This document shows, piece after piece, positions 45,704-54,577 of a DNA stretch of 64,000 bases. Both the position numbers and the translations under genes were made by a program. The DNA is from Betaproteobacteria bacterium. Its GTDB lineage: Bacteria > Pseudomonadota > Gammaproteobacteria > Burkholderiales > Burkholderiaceae_C. The stretch is from contig JADJWD010000002.1 in assembly GCA_016716535.1 (NCBI GenBank), forward strand, positions 620,001 through 684,000, given 5' to 3'. The stretch's first letter is position 1. Every line of letters begins with the position of its first letter. The notes under the pieces are model-generated. The model was not told where the DNA came from, made no database searches, and was given only the letters and a program-made list of their open reading frames with translations.

Positions 45704-47674
45704 TCATCGCTGGTAGTCCATTTCCATCCGCTGCTGCAGACGGCGCGCGACGCGCATCGATTCCTTCAGCACCCGGCGGTCGATGTCGTTCAGCGTCGTG
45801 AGGTCGATGAGGTTGGCCGACTCGGGGTCGGGCGCGACGTCGCCACCGCCGGCCAGTTGCACCTGCAGCCGCAGCGACTGCAGGTACTCGAACGCGCTGA
45901 TCCACGCCTCGCCTTCCTGCGGCCCGATGCCGATCGTGTGCGCGACACCTTCCAGCCGCGCGCGTGTCGACGTGGCCGCCACGCCGTGCGCCAGCGCGTA
46001 CAGCCGCGCCGCGTCGACGAAGATCGCCGTGCCTTGCAGCTTCAGGTCGATGAGCTTGCGGCCGCCGGCCTCGCGCGGCTCGAGCGCGCCGAGCCAGTTC
46101 AGCGGCGGGCGCCGCGCGAGCGCATTCAGCGCCAGCTGCTTCATGAAGCGCGGCAGCGCCTCGGCGCGCTCGACGATCAGCGCCTTCAGCGGCGCGGCCA
46201 GTTCGATGTCGCCGGCGACGCCGCGCAGGTCGAAGTAGATGCTGGCGTTCAGCAGGTCCTCGGGCGCGCCGTGCTCCATCCAGTGCTCGAAGCGCGCCTT
46301 CCACTCGGCCGGCGTCAGGCAGCAAAGCGGGTTGGAGGCCATCACGTTGCCCTTGCACAGCGGGTAGCCGCAGGCGTCGAGCCCTTCGTTGACCTCGCGC
46401 GAGAAGGCCAGCCACGCCGGCCGGTCGCGCTCGGCATCGTCGCTTTCGAAGACGAGGCCGTTGTCCTGGTCGGTGGCGATCGTCTGCTCCGATCGGCCCT
46501 CGGAGCCGAAGGCGAGCCAGCACGCCTGCCGCAGGTCCATGCCGCGCCGCGCCGCGACGAGCCCGACCAGTTGCTCGACGAGGATGTCGTTGAGGTGGCT
46601 GATCAGCTGCGTCAACTGGCGCGCGTGCACGCCCTGGCCGAGCAGGTTGCGCGCGAGGCGGCGGATGGCGCCGGCCTGCGCGCGCAGCGCGTCGAGGTCG
46701 GTGGCGGCGCGGATCGACGTGCTGACGTGCTTCAGCGACAAGCGTTGCAGCGCGAACAGGTCGCGTTCGGAGACGATGTTGACGATGCGCCCGTCCTCGA
46801 CCACCGGCACGTGCCGGATGCCCCGGCGCGACATCAACAGCGCCGCATCGAGCGCCGTGTGCACAGTCGTCAGCGTCTGGATCGGTGTCGTCATCACCTC
46901 GCCGATCGGCGTCGCGAGCGGCCGCTGCGGCAGCGTCACGCGGCCGAGCACGTCGTGGCGGGTCAGGATGCCGAGCGCGCCGCCGTCGGCGGCGGTGACG
47001 AGCACCGAGCCGATGCGTCGCTCGTGCATCAGCGCCAGCGCCTGCGCCAGCGGCGTCTCGGGCGTCACGCTGGCCGGCGGCCTTCGCGGCAGCGAGCCGA
47101 GCGCCGCCTCGAGCGACTGCTCGGCGAGCGTCTGCGATGCGTAGGTGGCCTGCACGGCGCGCCGGGACAACTCGAGGAACTGCGCGACGCGGCGGTTCAG
47201 GAAGTCGCCGAAGGCCGTGCTTGCCGCGGCCAGCGCCTGCATCTGCCCGGCGGGCAGCAGCAGGCAGAAAGTGTCGGCCTCGGCGGTGTAGGTGGCGGTC
47301 ACCGGCCGCTGGCCGAGCGCCGCGCCGACTGGGAAGAGGTCGCCCGCCTCGTACTCGAAGCCGCCGGCCGCGTCGGCCAGGCCGCTGCGCCCGGCGACGC
47401 TGCCGCGGCGCACGAAGAAGAGGTGCGTGACCGGCCCGGTCGCCGGCTCGAGCACCGTCTCGCCGGGCGCGAAGTAGGCCTGCTCGGACGCGGCGATGAA
47501 GCGGTCGACATGCTCGGGCGCCATCTGCGCGAACGGCGGGTGCGCGGCCAGCTCGCGACGCAGGTTCGCGAGCAGGCTGGCTGCCGGTGTCAGCGGCGCG
47601 GGCGCCGCGGCCGGCGTGGTGGCCGGGGTGACCGGTGCGGAGGCCGTCTTCGGCGAAGCGGGGTCTCGGTTCAT
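45704..47674 (-). CDS. cNMP-binding/CBS/DUF294 nucleotidyltransferase-like signalling protein
   Basis: About 656 residues in four parts. A cyclic-nucleotide-binding-like domain spans about 50-170 (FAPGETVLEPATGPVTHLFFV). Two CBS domains span about 205-330 (MHERRIGSVLVTA, RGIRHVPVVEDGRIVNIVSERDL). A DUF294 nucleotidyltransferase core follows, with GSEGRSEQTIATDQDNGLVF giving the GS...DxD metal site. A DUF294 C-terminal helical domain ends the protein. The family resembles the GlnD nucleotidyltransferase fold. Its target is unknown. ATG 47674 is preferred to 47704, since the latter lies within a TACGAT -10 (47703-47708, minus). It is paralogous to the gene at 54564. Confidence 0.88.
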   Translation of the reverse strand: MNRDPASPKTASAPVTPATTPAAAPAPLTPAASLLANLRRELAAHPPFAQMAPEHVDRFIAASEQAYFAPGETVLEPATGPVTHLFFVRRGSVAGRSGLADAAGGFEYEAGDLFPVGAALGQRPVTATYTAEADTFCLLLPAGQMQALAAASTAFGDFLNRRVAQFLELSRRAVQATYASQTLAEQSLEAALGSLPRRPPASVTPETPLAQALALMHERRIGSVLVTAADGGALGILTRHDVLGRVTLPQRPLATPIGEVMTTPIQTLTTVHTALDAALLMSRRGIRHVPVVEDGRIVNIVSERDLFALQRLSLKHVSTSIRAATDLDALRAQAGAIRRLARNLLGQGVHARQLTQLISHLNDILVEQLVGLVAARRGMDLRQACWLAFGSEGRSEQTIATDQDNGLVFESDDAERDRPAWLAFSREVNEGLDACGYPLCKGNVMASNPLCCLTPAEWKARFEHWMEHGAPEDLLNASIYFDLRGVAGDIELAAPLKALIVERAEALPRFMKQLALNALARRPPLNWLGALEPREAGGRKLIDLKLQGTAIFVDAARLYALAHGVAATSTRARLEGVAHTIGIGPQEGEAWISAFEYLQSLRLQVQLAGGGDVAPDPESANLIDLTTLNDIDRRVLKESMRVARRLQQRMEMDYQR

Positions 47675-47855
47675 CACGCGCTCGCGTCGCTGCAACGGCG
47701 GCATCGTAGGGCGGCTGCGCGCCGCGGCAGGCGAGCCAGATCAATGCCGGCGCGCTTCGTGGGGCGCTGCTGCGGCCGCTGCGGCCAATCGGCAACACCG
47801 GCCGGGTAGGGGTAAGACCTTGGCGCGCGCCGGGCGGCGCGCCGCGGCAACGTTG

Positions 47856-47861
47856 GACAAT
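47856..47861 (+). promoter_or_regulatory. Candidate -10 for the plus-strand signalling operon
   Basis: GACAAT lies 44 bp before the first plus-strand gene, in the 230-bp divergent region that also holds a minus-strand TACGAT (47703-47708) for the CBS/DUF294 gene. The -35 is unclear. Confidence 0.3.
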
Positions 47862-47904
47862 GCGCGCGCTTCCCCGAAACCAAGTTCCAGATTCCCCGCT
47901 TCCC

Positions 47905-48210
47905 ATGTTGATGGCATTGAACGTCGCGCAGGTCATCCTGTACGTCGCCCTGCTGGCCCTGGCCGGGCAGGGCGTGCTGTACGTGCTGGCCGGCGCCAAG
48001 CGCGAGAACAACCTCTTCTACACGGCGCTGCGCGTCGTCTCCAAGCCGTTCACCTCGCTGGTGCGCCGGGTCACGCCGCGCCAGGTGGCCGACCGGCACG
48101 TGCCGGTGGTGACGTTCTTCCTGCTGCTGATCCTCTACGCGATCGTCACGTTCGAGCGCGCCGACATCTGCATCACCTCGCAGATGGTCGGCCAGCCGGG
48201 CTGCCGCTGA
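47905..48210 (+). CDS. Small two-helix membrane protein of unknown function
   Basis: 101 residues. It has an N-terminal membrane helix (NVAQVILYVALLALAGQGVLYVL), a basic cytosolic loop (GAKRENNLFYTALRVVSKPF, RRVTPRQVADRH) and a second helix (VPVVTFFLLLILYAIVTF). A C-terminal tail contains two cysteines (ADICITS, QPGCR). I do not recognise the family. ATG 47905 is chosen because the likely promoter lies over an earlier in-frame ATG; a third ATG is at 47911. It is followed 9 bp later by a TPR gene. Confidence 0.7.
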   Translation: MLMALNVAQVILYVALLALAGQGVLYVLAGAKRENNLFYTALRVVSKPFTSLVRRVTPRQVADRHVPVVTFFLLLILYAIVTFERADICITSQMVGQPGCR

Positions 48211-48219
48211 GTTCGCACC

Positions 48220-48798
48220 ATGGCAAGCCTCGACTACCTCGGCCAGAAGCTCTACGCGATGGGGCTGCTCGTCTTCGGCCGCAAGGCCGCGGCGATGGCC
48301 GTCTTCGACGGGATGGAACGGCGCTGGCCCGCCGACCGCTACGTGCTCGCCAGCCGCGCGCACCTGCTGTCGCAGCTGGGCCGCACCGACGAGGCGCTGG
48401 CCGCCTCGGCGCGGCTCATCGAAAGCGCCGGCAACGACGCGCCGGCCTGGTTCAACCACGGCTTCATGCTCGAAGCGGCCGGCCGCTACGAAGAGGCGCT
48501 CGCCGCCTTCGGCCGCGCGACGACGCTCGACCCGAAGCTCGACCGCGCCTGGTACGGCCTGGGGCTCGTGCTGATCCGCCTCGAGCGCTTCGACGAGGCG
48601 GTCGAGGCGCTGAAGCGCAACACCGAGCTGCAGCCGATGAGCCCGTACGGCTGGTACCAGCTCGCGCGGGTGCACGTCGACCGCCAGCAGCCCGAAGAGG
48701 CGCGCAAGATCATCCGCCACCTGAAGGGCTTCGAGCCGAAGGTGGCCGCGCAGCTCGAACGCGAGACCGGCCTCGTCGCCGCCGAGCCGGCCGGCTGA
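48220..48798 (+). CDS. Tetratricopeptide repeat protein
   Basis: 192 residues with no signal peptide. About four TPR units cover residues 30-170, for example AWFNHGFMLEAAGRYEEALAAFGRA and AWYGLGLVLIRLERFDEAVEAL. The ends are not repeat-like. TPR domains bind partner proteins, so this could be an adaptor for the neighbouring membrane protein, but its partner is unknown. It starts 9 bp after the two-helix membrane gene and probably shares its transcript. Confidence 0.8.
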   Translation: MASLDYLGQKLYAMGLLVFGRKAAAMAVFDGMERRWPADRYVLASRAHLLSQLGRTDEALAASARLIESAGNDAPAWFNHGFMLEAAGRYEEALAAFGRATTLDPKLDRAWYGLGLVLIRLERFDEAVEALKRNTELQPMSPYGWYQLARVHVDRQQPEEARKIIRHLKGFEPKVAAQLERETGLVAAEPAG

Positions 48799-48824
48799 CG
48801 GGCCGCCAGACTCGCTTCGCACCG

Positions 48825-49037
48825 ATGGCCCTGCGCGCCGACTCCTCGCAGCGCCTGGTGGCGTTGTTCGTGCTGGGCGCGCTGTTGCTGACGTACCCGC
48901 TGATGGCGCTGTTCAACCACGCGACGATGGTGGCGGGCATTCCGCTCCTGTACGCCTACCTCTTCGGCGCCTGGGGCCTCTTGATCGCGCTGCTGGCCCT
49001 GGCGGTGACGAGGGCGCAGGAGCCGCCCGGGCGGTAG
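48825..49037 (+). CDS. Small two-helix membrane protein preceding the symporter-kinase
   Basis: 70 residues: helix one LVALFVLGALLLTYPLMALF, a short loop, helix two IPLLYAYLFGAWGLLIALLALAV, and a basic end. Size and topology resemble DUF3311/DUF4212-type small proteins that accompany sodium:solute symporters, though I cannot assign it firmly to either. It lies 53 bp before the symporter-fused kinase. The ATG at 48825 follows the TPR gene by 26 bp. Confidence 0.72.
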   Translation: MALRADSSQRLVALFVLGALLLTYPLMALFNHATMVAGIPLLYAYLFGAWGLLIALLALAVTRAQEPPGR

Positions 49038-49090
49038 CGCCGGGCGCACGCGGTCGGCGCAGCGGCGCAAGGCGAGTCCGCGAGCCCCGA

Positions 49091-51895
49091 ATGCTCAGCG
49101 CCATCGTCGTCGCCTCGTTCGCCTACCTCGGCGTGCTGTTCGCCATCGCCTACATCGGCGACAAGCGCGCCGATGCCGGGCGCTCGATCATCGCCAGCCC
49201 CACGATCTACGCGCTGTCGCTCGCGGTCTACGCGACCTCGTGGACGTTCTACGGCAGCGTCGGCCGCGCCGCCGCCAGCGGGCCGGGCTTCCTGCCGATC
49301 TACCTCGGACCGACGCTCGCGTTTGCGCTCGGCTGGGTCGTGCTGCGCAAGATGATCCGCATCAGCAAGGCGCAGCGCATCACGTCGATCGCCGACTTCG
49401 TCGCCGCGCGCTACGGCAAGAGCGCGCTGCTCGGCGGCCTGGTGACGCTGATCGCGGTGGTCGGCATCATCCCGTACATCGCGCTGCAGCTGAAGGCGGT
49501 GTCGGTGAGCTTCGGCGTGCTGCGCCAGTACCCGCAGGTGGTGATGCCGCCTTCGTCGCTGTCGGGCGTCGCCGTGCCTGTGATGCAGGACAGCGCCTTC
49601 TACATCGCGCTCTTGCTGGCCGCCTTCACCGTCGTCTTCGGCACGCGCCACCTCGACGCCACCGAGCGCCACGAGGGCATGGTCGCGGCGATCGCCTTCG
49701 AGTCGCTGGTCAAGCTGCTGGCCTTCATCGCCGCGGGCATCTTCGTCACCTACGTCGTGCACGACGGCTTCGGCGACCTCGCGGCGCGCGCCGCCGCCAA
49801 CCCGGACCTTTCCCGGCTGCTGACGCTGGACGCCGGCCGCGACGGCTACGGCGCCTGGGCGTCGCTCGTGTTCCTGTCGGCGCTGGCGGTGCTGTTCCTG
49901 CCGCGGCAGTTCCAGGTGGGCGTCGTCGAGAACGTCAACGAGAACCACGTCGCCAAGGCGATCTGGCTTTTTCCGCTGTACATGCTGGCGATCAACATCT
50001 TCGTGCTGCCGATCACCGTCGCGGGGCTCCTGCACTTCCCGGCCGGGCAGGTGGACGCGGACACCTTCGTGCTGACGCTGCCGATGGCGCACGGCGCCGA
50101 GGCGCTGGCGCTGTTCGTCTTCCTCGGCGGCCTGTCGGCGGCCACCGGCATGGTGATCGTCGAGACGATCGCGCTGTCGACGATGATCTGCAACGACCTC
50201 GTGATGCCGGTGCTGCTGCGCTGGCGCGCGCTGGCGCTGGCCAGCCGCAGCGACCTGACCGGCTGGCTGCTCGGCATCCGGCGCGGCGCGATCGTCGTGC
50301 TGATGATGCTCGGCTACGCCTACTACCACGTGGCCGGCGAGGCCTACGCGCTGGTGTCGATCGGGCTCGTGTCGTTCGCCGCGGTCGCGCAGTTCGCGCC
50401 GGCGATGCTGGGCGGCATGTACTGGAAGCGCGGCACGCGCGCCGGCGCGCTGGCCGGGCTCACGCTGGGCTTCGTCGTCTGGGGCTACACGCTGCTGCTG
50501 CCGTCGTTCGCGCGCTCGGGCTGGCTGCCGCTGTCGTTCATCGAGGCGGGGCCGTTCGGCATCGGGCTCTTGAAGCCGCTGGCGTTCTTCGGGCTGACGG
50601 GTCTGGACAACATCACGCACGCGCTTTTCTGGAGCCTGCTGACCAACACCGGCGCCTACGTCGCGGTGTCGCTGCTGGGCATGCAGGGCGAGCGCGAACG
50701 CGCCCAGGCGGTGCTGTTCGTCGACGCCTTCGGCCGCACCGGCCCGGCCGATGGCGGCTGGCGCGGCGGCGCGTCGGTCGACGAGGTGCGCTCGCTGCTG
50801 GCGCGCTTCCTCGGCCCGGCGCGCGCCGAGGTGGCGCTGGCCGAGTACGCGCGGCGCCGCTCGCTCGCCTCGGTGCAGGAGATCCGGCCCGACACCGAGC
50901 TGGTCGGCTACTCCGAGCGGCTGCTGGCCGGCGCCATCGGCGCGTCGTCGGCGCGCGTGATGATCGGCTCGGTCGTGCAGGAAGAGCCGCTCGGCATGGA
51001 CGAGGTGATGCACATCCTCGACGAGGCGCAGCAGGTCATCGCCTACAGCCACCAGCTCGAGGCGAAGTCGCGCGCGCTCGAGGCCGCGAGCGCCGACCTG
51101 CGCGCCGCCAACCTGCGTCTGCAGGAACTCGACCGGCTGAAGGATGACTTCATCTCCACCGTCTCGCACGAGCTGCGCACGCCGCTGACCTCGATCCGCG
51201 CGATGGCCGAGATCCTGCAGACGCGCCCGCACCTCGACGCCGAGCGGCGCACGCACTTCGTCTCGGTGATCGTCAAGGAGAGCGAGCGGCTGACACGCCT
51301 GATCAACCAGGTGCTCGACCTCGCGAAGCTGGAGAGCGGCATGGCCGAGTGGCACGCCGCCGAGATCGACCTGCGCGCCCTCGTCGAGGACGCCGCGGCG
51401 AGCACCGCGGCGCTCTTGCGCGAACGCGGCGTGCACCTCGAGCTGCACCTGCCCGACGCGGTGCCGCGGCTGCGCTCGGACGCCGACCGCGTCACGCAGG
51501 TGCTGTGGAACCTGCTATCCAACGCCGCGAAGTACAGCCCGGCCGGCCGCGGCGAGGTGGCAGTGACGCTGACCGTGCTGCCCGACGAACTGCGCGTCGA
51601 CGTGGCCGACAACGGCGAAGGCATCGCACCGGCGTACCACCAGGCGGTGTTCGAGAAGTTCCGCCAGATCGGCGACACGCTGACCGGCAAGCCGCAGGGC
51701 TCGGGCCTCGGGCTGCCGATCAGCCGCGAGATCGTGCGCCGGCTCGGCGGGCGCATCTGGGTCGCCAGCACGCCGGGGCGCGGCGCGACGTTCTCGTTCA
51801 CGCTGCCGCGCTCGGCCGGCAGGCTGGGCGAAGTGGCCGCGGCCGCGACGGCTGCGCCGCCCGCGCCGTTGCGCGACACTGCCGGCACGCCTTGA
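49091..51895 (+). CDS. Sodium:solute symporter-fused sensor histidine kinase (CbrA/CrbS type)
   Basis: 934 residues. Residues 1-540 form an SLC5-like symporter domain of about 12-13 helices (ATSWTFYGSVGRAA, PRQFQVGVVENVNENH, GGMYWKRGTRAGALAG). A linker with a coiled coil (about 640-680, LEAKSRALEAASADL) follows. Then come a HisKA domain with phosphoacceptor His693 in STVSHELRTPLTSIRAM and a HATPase domain with N box (NLLSNAAKYSP), DNGEGI and GSGLGLPISREI. Relatives CbrA and CrbS/MxtR sense or gate uptake of histidine or acetate-type solutes and phosphorylate a regulator. The ligand here is unknown. The receiver gene follows after 10 bp. Confidence 0.92.
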   Translation: MLSAIVVASFAYLGVLFAIAYIGDKRADAGRSIIASPTIYALSLAVYATSWTFYGSVGRAAASGPGFLPIYLGPTLAFALGWVVLRKMIRISKAQRITSIADFVAARYGKSALLGGLVTLIAVVGIIPYIALQLKAVSVSFGVLRQYPQVVMPPSSLSGVAVPVMQDSAFYIALLLAAFTVVFGTRHLDATERHEGMVAAIAFESLVKLLAFIAAGIFVTYVVHDGFGDLAARAAANPDLSRLLTLDAGRDGYGAWASLVFLSALAVLFLPRQFQVGVVENVNENHVAKAIWLFPLYMLAINIFVLPITVAGLLHFPAGQVDADTFVLTLPMAHGAEALALFVFLGGLSAATGMVIVETIALSTMICNDLVMPVLLRWRALALASRSDLTGWLLGIRRGAIVVLMMLGYAYYHVAGEAYALVSIGLVSFAAVAQFAPAMLGGMYWKRGTRAGALAGLTLGFVVWGYTLLLPSFARSGWLPLSFIEAGPFGIGLLKPLAFFGLTGLDNITHALFWSLLTNTGAYVAVSLLGMQGERERAQAVLFVDAFGRTGPADGGWRGGASVDEVRSLLARFLGPARAEVALAEYARRRSLASVQEIRPDTELVGYSERLLAGAIGASSARVMIGSVVQEEPLGMDEVMHILDEAQQVIAYSHQLEAKSRALEAASADLRAANLRLQELDRLKDDFISTVSHELRTPLTSIRAMAEILQTRPHLDAERRTHFVSVIVKESERLTRLINQVLDLAKLESGMAEWHAAEIDLRALVEDAAASTAALLRERGVHLELHLPDAVPRLRSDADRVTQVLWNLLSNAAKYSPAGRGEVAVTLTVLPDELRVDVADNGEGIAPAYHQAVFEKFRQIGDTLTGKPQGSGLGLPISREIVRRLGGRIWVASTPGRGATFSFTLPRSAGRLGEVAAAATAAPPAPLRDTAGTP

Positions 51896-51905
51896 CGTTC
51901 ATCTC

Positions 51906-52283
51906 ATGACCGCTTCGATCCTGATCGCCGACGACGAACCGAACATCGTGCTCTCGCTCGAGTTCGTGCTCGAGGAAGAGGGCTACCGCGTGCGCATCGC
52001 GCGCGACGGGCAGGAGGCGCTCGACGCGCTGGCCGCCGAGCTGCCCGATCTCGTGCTGCTGGACGTGATGCTGCCGCGCGTCAGCGGCTTCGAGGTCTGC
52101 GAGCGCATCCGCGCCGACCCGCGCTGGCGCGGCCTGCGCGTCGTGATGCTCAGCGCCAAGGGCCGCGAGGTCGAGGTGCGCAAGGGCCTGGCGCTCGGCG
52201 CCGACGCCTACGTGACCAAGCCGTTCGCGATCAAGGAACTGCTGGCCGAGGTGGCGGCGCAACTCGCGCGGCCGCGCGGCTGA
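51906..52283 (+). CDS. Receiver-only response regulator
   Basis: 125 residues consisting solely of a receiver domain. The acidic pocket is Asp9 and Asp10, the phosphoacceptor Asp53 in LVLLDVMLP, Ser83 in MLSAKG and Lys105 in YVTKPF; all are intact. There is no DNA-binding or enzymatic output, so it must act by protein contact, as CheY-like proteins do. Position suggests His693 of the upstream kinase is its phosphodonor. It is followed after 5 bp by the exonuclease-fused sensor, a candidate output. Confidence 0.92.
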   Translation: MTASILIADDEPNIVLSLEFVLEEEGYRVRIARDGQEALDALAAELPDLVLLDVMLPRVSGFEVCERIRADPRWRGLRVVMLSAKGREVEVRKGLALGADAYVTKPFAIKELLAEVAAQLARPRG

Positions 52284-52288
52284 GCACC

Positions 52289-54577
52289 GTGGACGCCCCG
52301 GACGCCCCGCCGCGCGCGTCGCACTGGACCGCCGCGGCGGTGCTCGTGCTGACCGTGCTCGTGCTCGCGTGGGCCGCCGCGTTGGCCGCGCTCGTCTGGA
52401 TGGACCTCGCGGTCGATGAACGCACCGCGGCGCTCGCGCTGCTGCGGCCGCGCGCCGGGCTCGCCTTCCTGGCACTGCTGGCGCTGCCCGGCGTGCTGTG
52501 GCTCGTCGTGCACCTGTGGGGCGCGGCCTGGGTGCGCGCGGCGCGCCGGCTCGCCGAAGCCGTGTCGGTGCTGGCGTCGGCCAATGCGGCTCACCGCATC
52601 AGCGGGAGCGGCCCGCGCGAGATGCGCGTGCTGGCGCAGGTGATCGACCGGTTCGCGCAAACGCACGCCGCGCTGCGCAATGACGTCGATGCGCGCGTCG
52701 ACGCCGCGCGCGCCGAGCGCGCCGCCGAGACACGACGGCTGGCGGCGCTGATGTCCGAGCTGACGATGGCCGTGCTGGTGTGCAACCGCGAGGGCCGCGT
52801 GCTGCTGTACAACGCGCGCGCCTCGGCGCTGCTCGGCGAAGACGGGCCGCTCGGCCTCGGCCGCCCGCTCGCGGCGCTGCTCGATGCCGATGCGCTCGAG
52901 CACGCCTGGGGCCAGGTGCTGCGGCTGCACGCGCAAGGCGCGCCGCACGCCGTGGCGCACTTCGTCACCGCGCTGCGCGGCGGTGGGGCGGCGGCCGGCG
53001 CGCTTCTGCGCGTGCAGATGGTGCCCACGCTCGACGAGGCCGGCGCCCCCGGCGGCTACGTGCTGCTCGTCGACGACATCACGCGTGCTGCCGGCGCGCA
53101 CCAGCGGCGCGAAGCGCGGCTGCGCCGGTTGACGCTCGGCCTGCGCTCGGGACTCGCGAACCTGCGCGCCGCGGCGCAGGCGCTGGCCCGCTACCCGGCG
53201 ATGGACGCCGGCCGCCGCGCCGGCCTCGGCACCGTCGTGCAGGACGAGGCCGAGCGCCTGGCACGCGAGCTCGACGAGGCGCTGCGCGAGCCTGCGGAGG
53301 CCGAGGAGGCTGCCGAGGGCGGCGGCATGCTGAGCGGCGGCTATCCACTCGACGACGTGCAGGTCGGCGACCTCGCGTGGGCGTTGCAGCGCGCGCTGGG
53401 CGCCGGGCCGCGGCCTCTTTCTCTCACCTGCGCGGTCGAGGGCGCGGGCGCGGCGCGACGGCTGCGCATCAACGGTCACGCCGTCGTGCAGGCGCTCGCC
53501 GCGCTGGCCCGCCGGCTGCACGAAGCGACGGGCGCCAACGACCTGGCGCTCGAAGTGGCCGGCGCGCAAGCCGCGCCGCGGCTCGACCTTTCGTGGCGCG
53601 GCCCGGCGCTGGCGCCCGGCACGCTCGAGGCGTGGGAGCGAGAGGAAGGGCCGGCCGGCCCGGGGTCGGTGCCCGGCGCGCCCGCAGCGCCGCCAGCGTC
53701 CCATGGCCTGCGCGAGCTGCTCGACCGCCACGGTGCCGAGTTGTGGTCGAGCACCGCCGAGGCCGGCGCGCAGCGCCACCGCCTGTGTCTTCAGTTCGGA
53801 CGTGGGGTGTCGGATGCCGACGGGACGGCCCGGCACGACGAGGCCGAAGCAGGCGCACCGGCCACGCCGCTCACTATGCCGCCGCGCCCCCGGCCGCGCG
53901 CGGCGCCGCCCCGGCCGATCGCCTACGACTTCGACCTCTTCAACCAGGCCGGCCGGAACGCGCTGCTCGACGAGCAGCCGCTGGCGACGCTCGCCTGCAC
54001 CGTCTTCGACACCGAGACGACGGGCCTCAGGCCTGGCGAAGGCGACGAGATCATCGCGCTCGGTGCGGTGCGCATCGTCAACGCGCGGCTGCTCGAACGC
54101 GAGTGCTTCGAGCGCCGCGTGCGGCCCGGCCGGCCGGTGCGCGCCAGCGCCGAGGCGGTGCACGGCATCTCGACGGCGAGCCTCGCCGGCGAGCCGCCGC
54201 TCGAGGCCGTGCTGCCGGCCTTCGCGCGCTTTTGCGGCGACACCGTGCTGGTGGCGCACAACGCCGCGTTCGACCTGCGCTTCCTCGAACTGGCGCGCGC
54301 GCGCACCGGCGTCGCCTTCGAGCAGGCGGTGCTCGACACGATGCTGCTGTCGGCCGCGGCGCTGCCGGGGCTCGGTCCCGACGAGCACCATCTCGAGCAG
54401 ATCGCGGCGCGGCTCGGCGTGCCGGCCGCCGACCGCCACCAGGCGCTCGGCGACGCGCTGATCACGGCGCGGGTGTTCCTGAAGCTGCTGCCGCTGTTGG
54501 CAGCGCGCGGCATCCTCACGCTCGGGCAGGCGCGCGCGGCCTCGCAGGGCGTGGCGCACGGTCATGAGACCTACTGA
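52289..54577 (+). CDS. Membrane PAS/degenerate-kinase sensor fused to a DEDDh 3'-5' exonuclease
   Basis: 762 residues. Two N-terminal helices (about 14-37 and 57-77) enclose a very short loop, followed by a HAMP-like stretch. A PAS domain spans about 150-265 (ELTMAVLVCNREGRVLLYNARASALLG). A kinase-like region lacks the phosphoacceptor His (LGLRSGLANLRAAAQAL takes its place) and has no ATP-binding N, G1 or G2 boxes. The C-terminus (about 560-745) is an intact exonuclease: Asp574 and Glu576 in FDTETTGL, VAHNAAFDLRFLE, and His717/Asp722 in RHQALGDAL. GTG 52289 starts 5 bp after the receiver gene. It appears to couple membrane sensing to a nuclease. The 3' end overlaps the DUF294 gene by 14 bp. 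Confidence 0.87.
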   Translation: MDAPDAPPRASHWTAAAVLVLTVLVLAWAAALAALVWMDLAVDERTAALALLRPRAGLAFLALLALPGVLWLVVHLWGAAWVRAARRLAEAVSVLASANAAHRISGSGPREMRVLAQVIDRFAQTHAALRNDVDARVDAARAERAAETRRLAALMSELTMAVLVCNREGRVLLYNARASALLGEDGPLGLGRPLAALLDADALEHAWGQVLRLHAQGAPHAVAHFVTALRGGGAAAGALLRVQMVPTLDEAGAPGGYVLLVDDITRAAGAHQRREARLRRLTLGLRSGLANLRAAAQALARYPAMDAGRRAGLGTVVQDEAERLARELDEALREPAEAEEAAEGGGMLSGGYPLDDVQVGDLAWALQRALGAGPRPLSLTCAVEGAGAARRLRINGHAVVQALAALARRLHEATGANDLALEVAGAQAAPRLDLSWRGPALAPGTLEAWEREEGPAGPGSVPGAPAAPPASHGLRELLDRHGAELWSSTAEAGAQRHRLCLQFGRGVSDADGTARHDEAEAGAPATPLTMPPRPRPRAAPPRPIAYDFDLFNQAGRNALLDEQPLATLACTVFDTETTGLRPGEGDEIIALGAVRIVNARLLERECFERRVRPGRPVRASAEAVHGISTASLAGEPPLEAVLPAFARFCGDTVLVAHNAAFDLRFLELARARTGVAFEQAVLDTMLLSAAALPGLGPDEHHLEQIAARLGVPAADRHQALGDALITARVFLKLLPLLAARGILTLGQARAASQGVAHGHETY

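Noticed and set aside
47734..47748. FNR-type site (TTGAT half-site on the minus strand) in the divergent control region
   Set aside because: Only one half-site matches; the other half lacks ATCAA.
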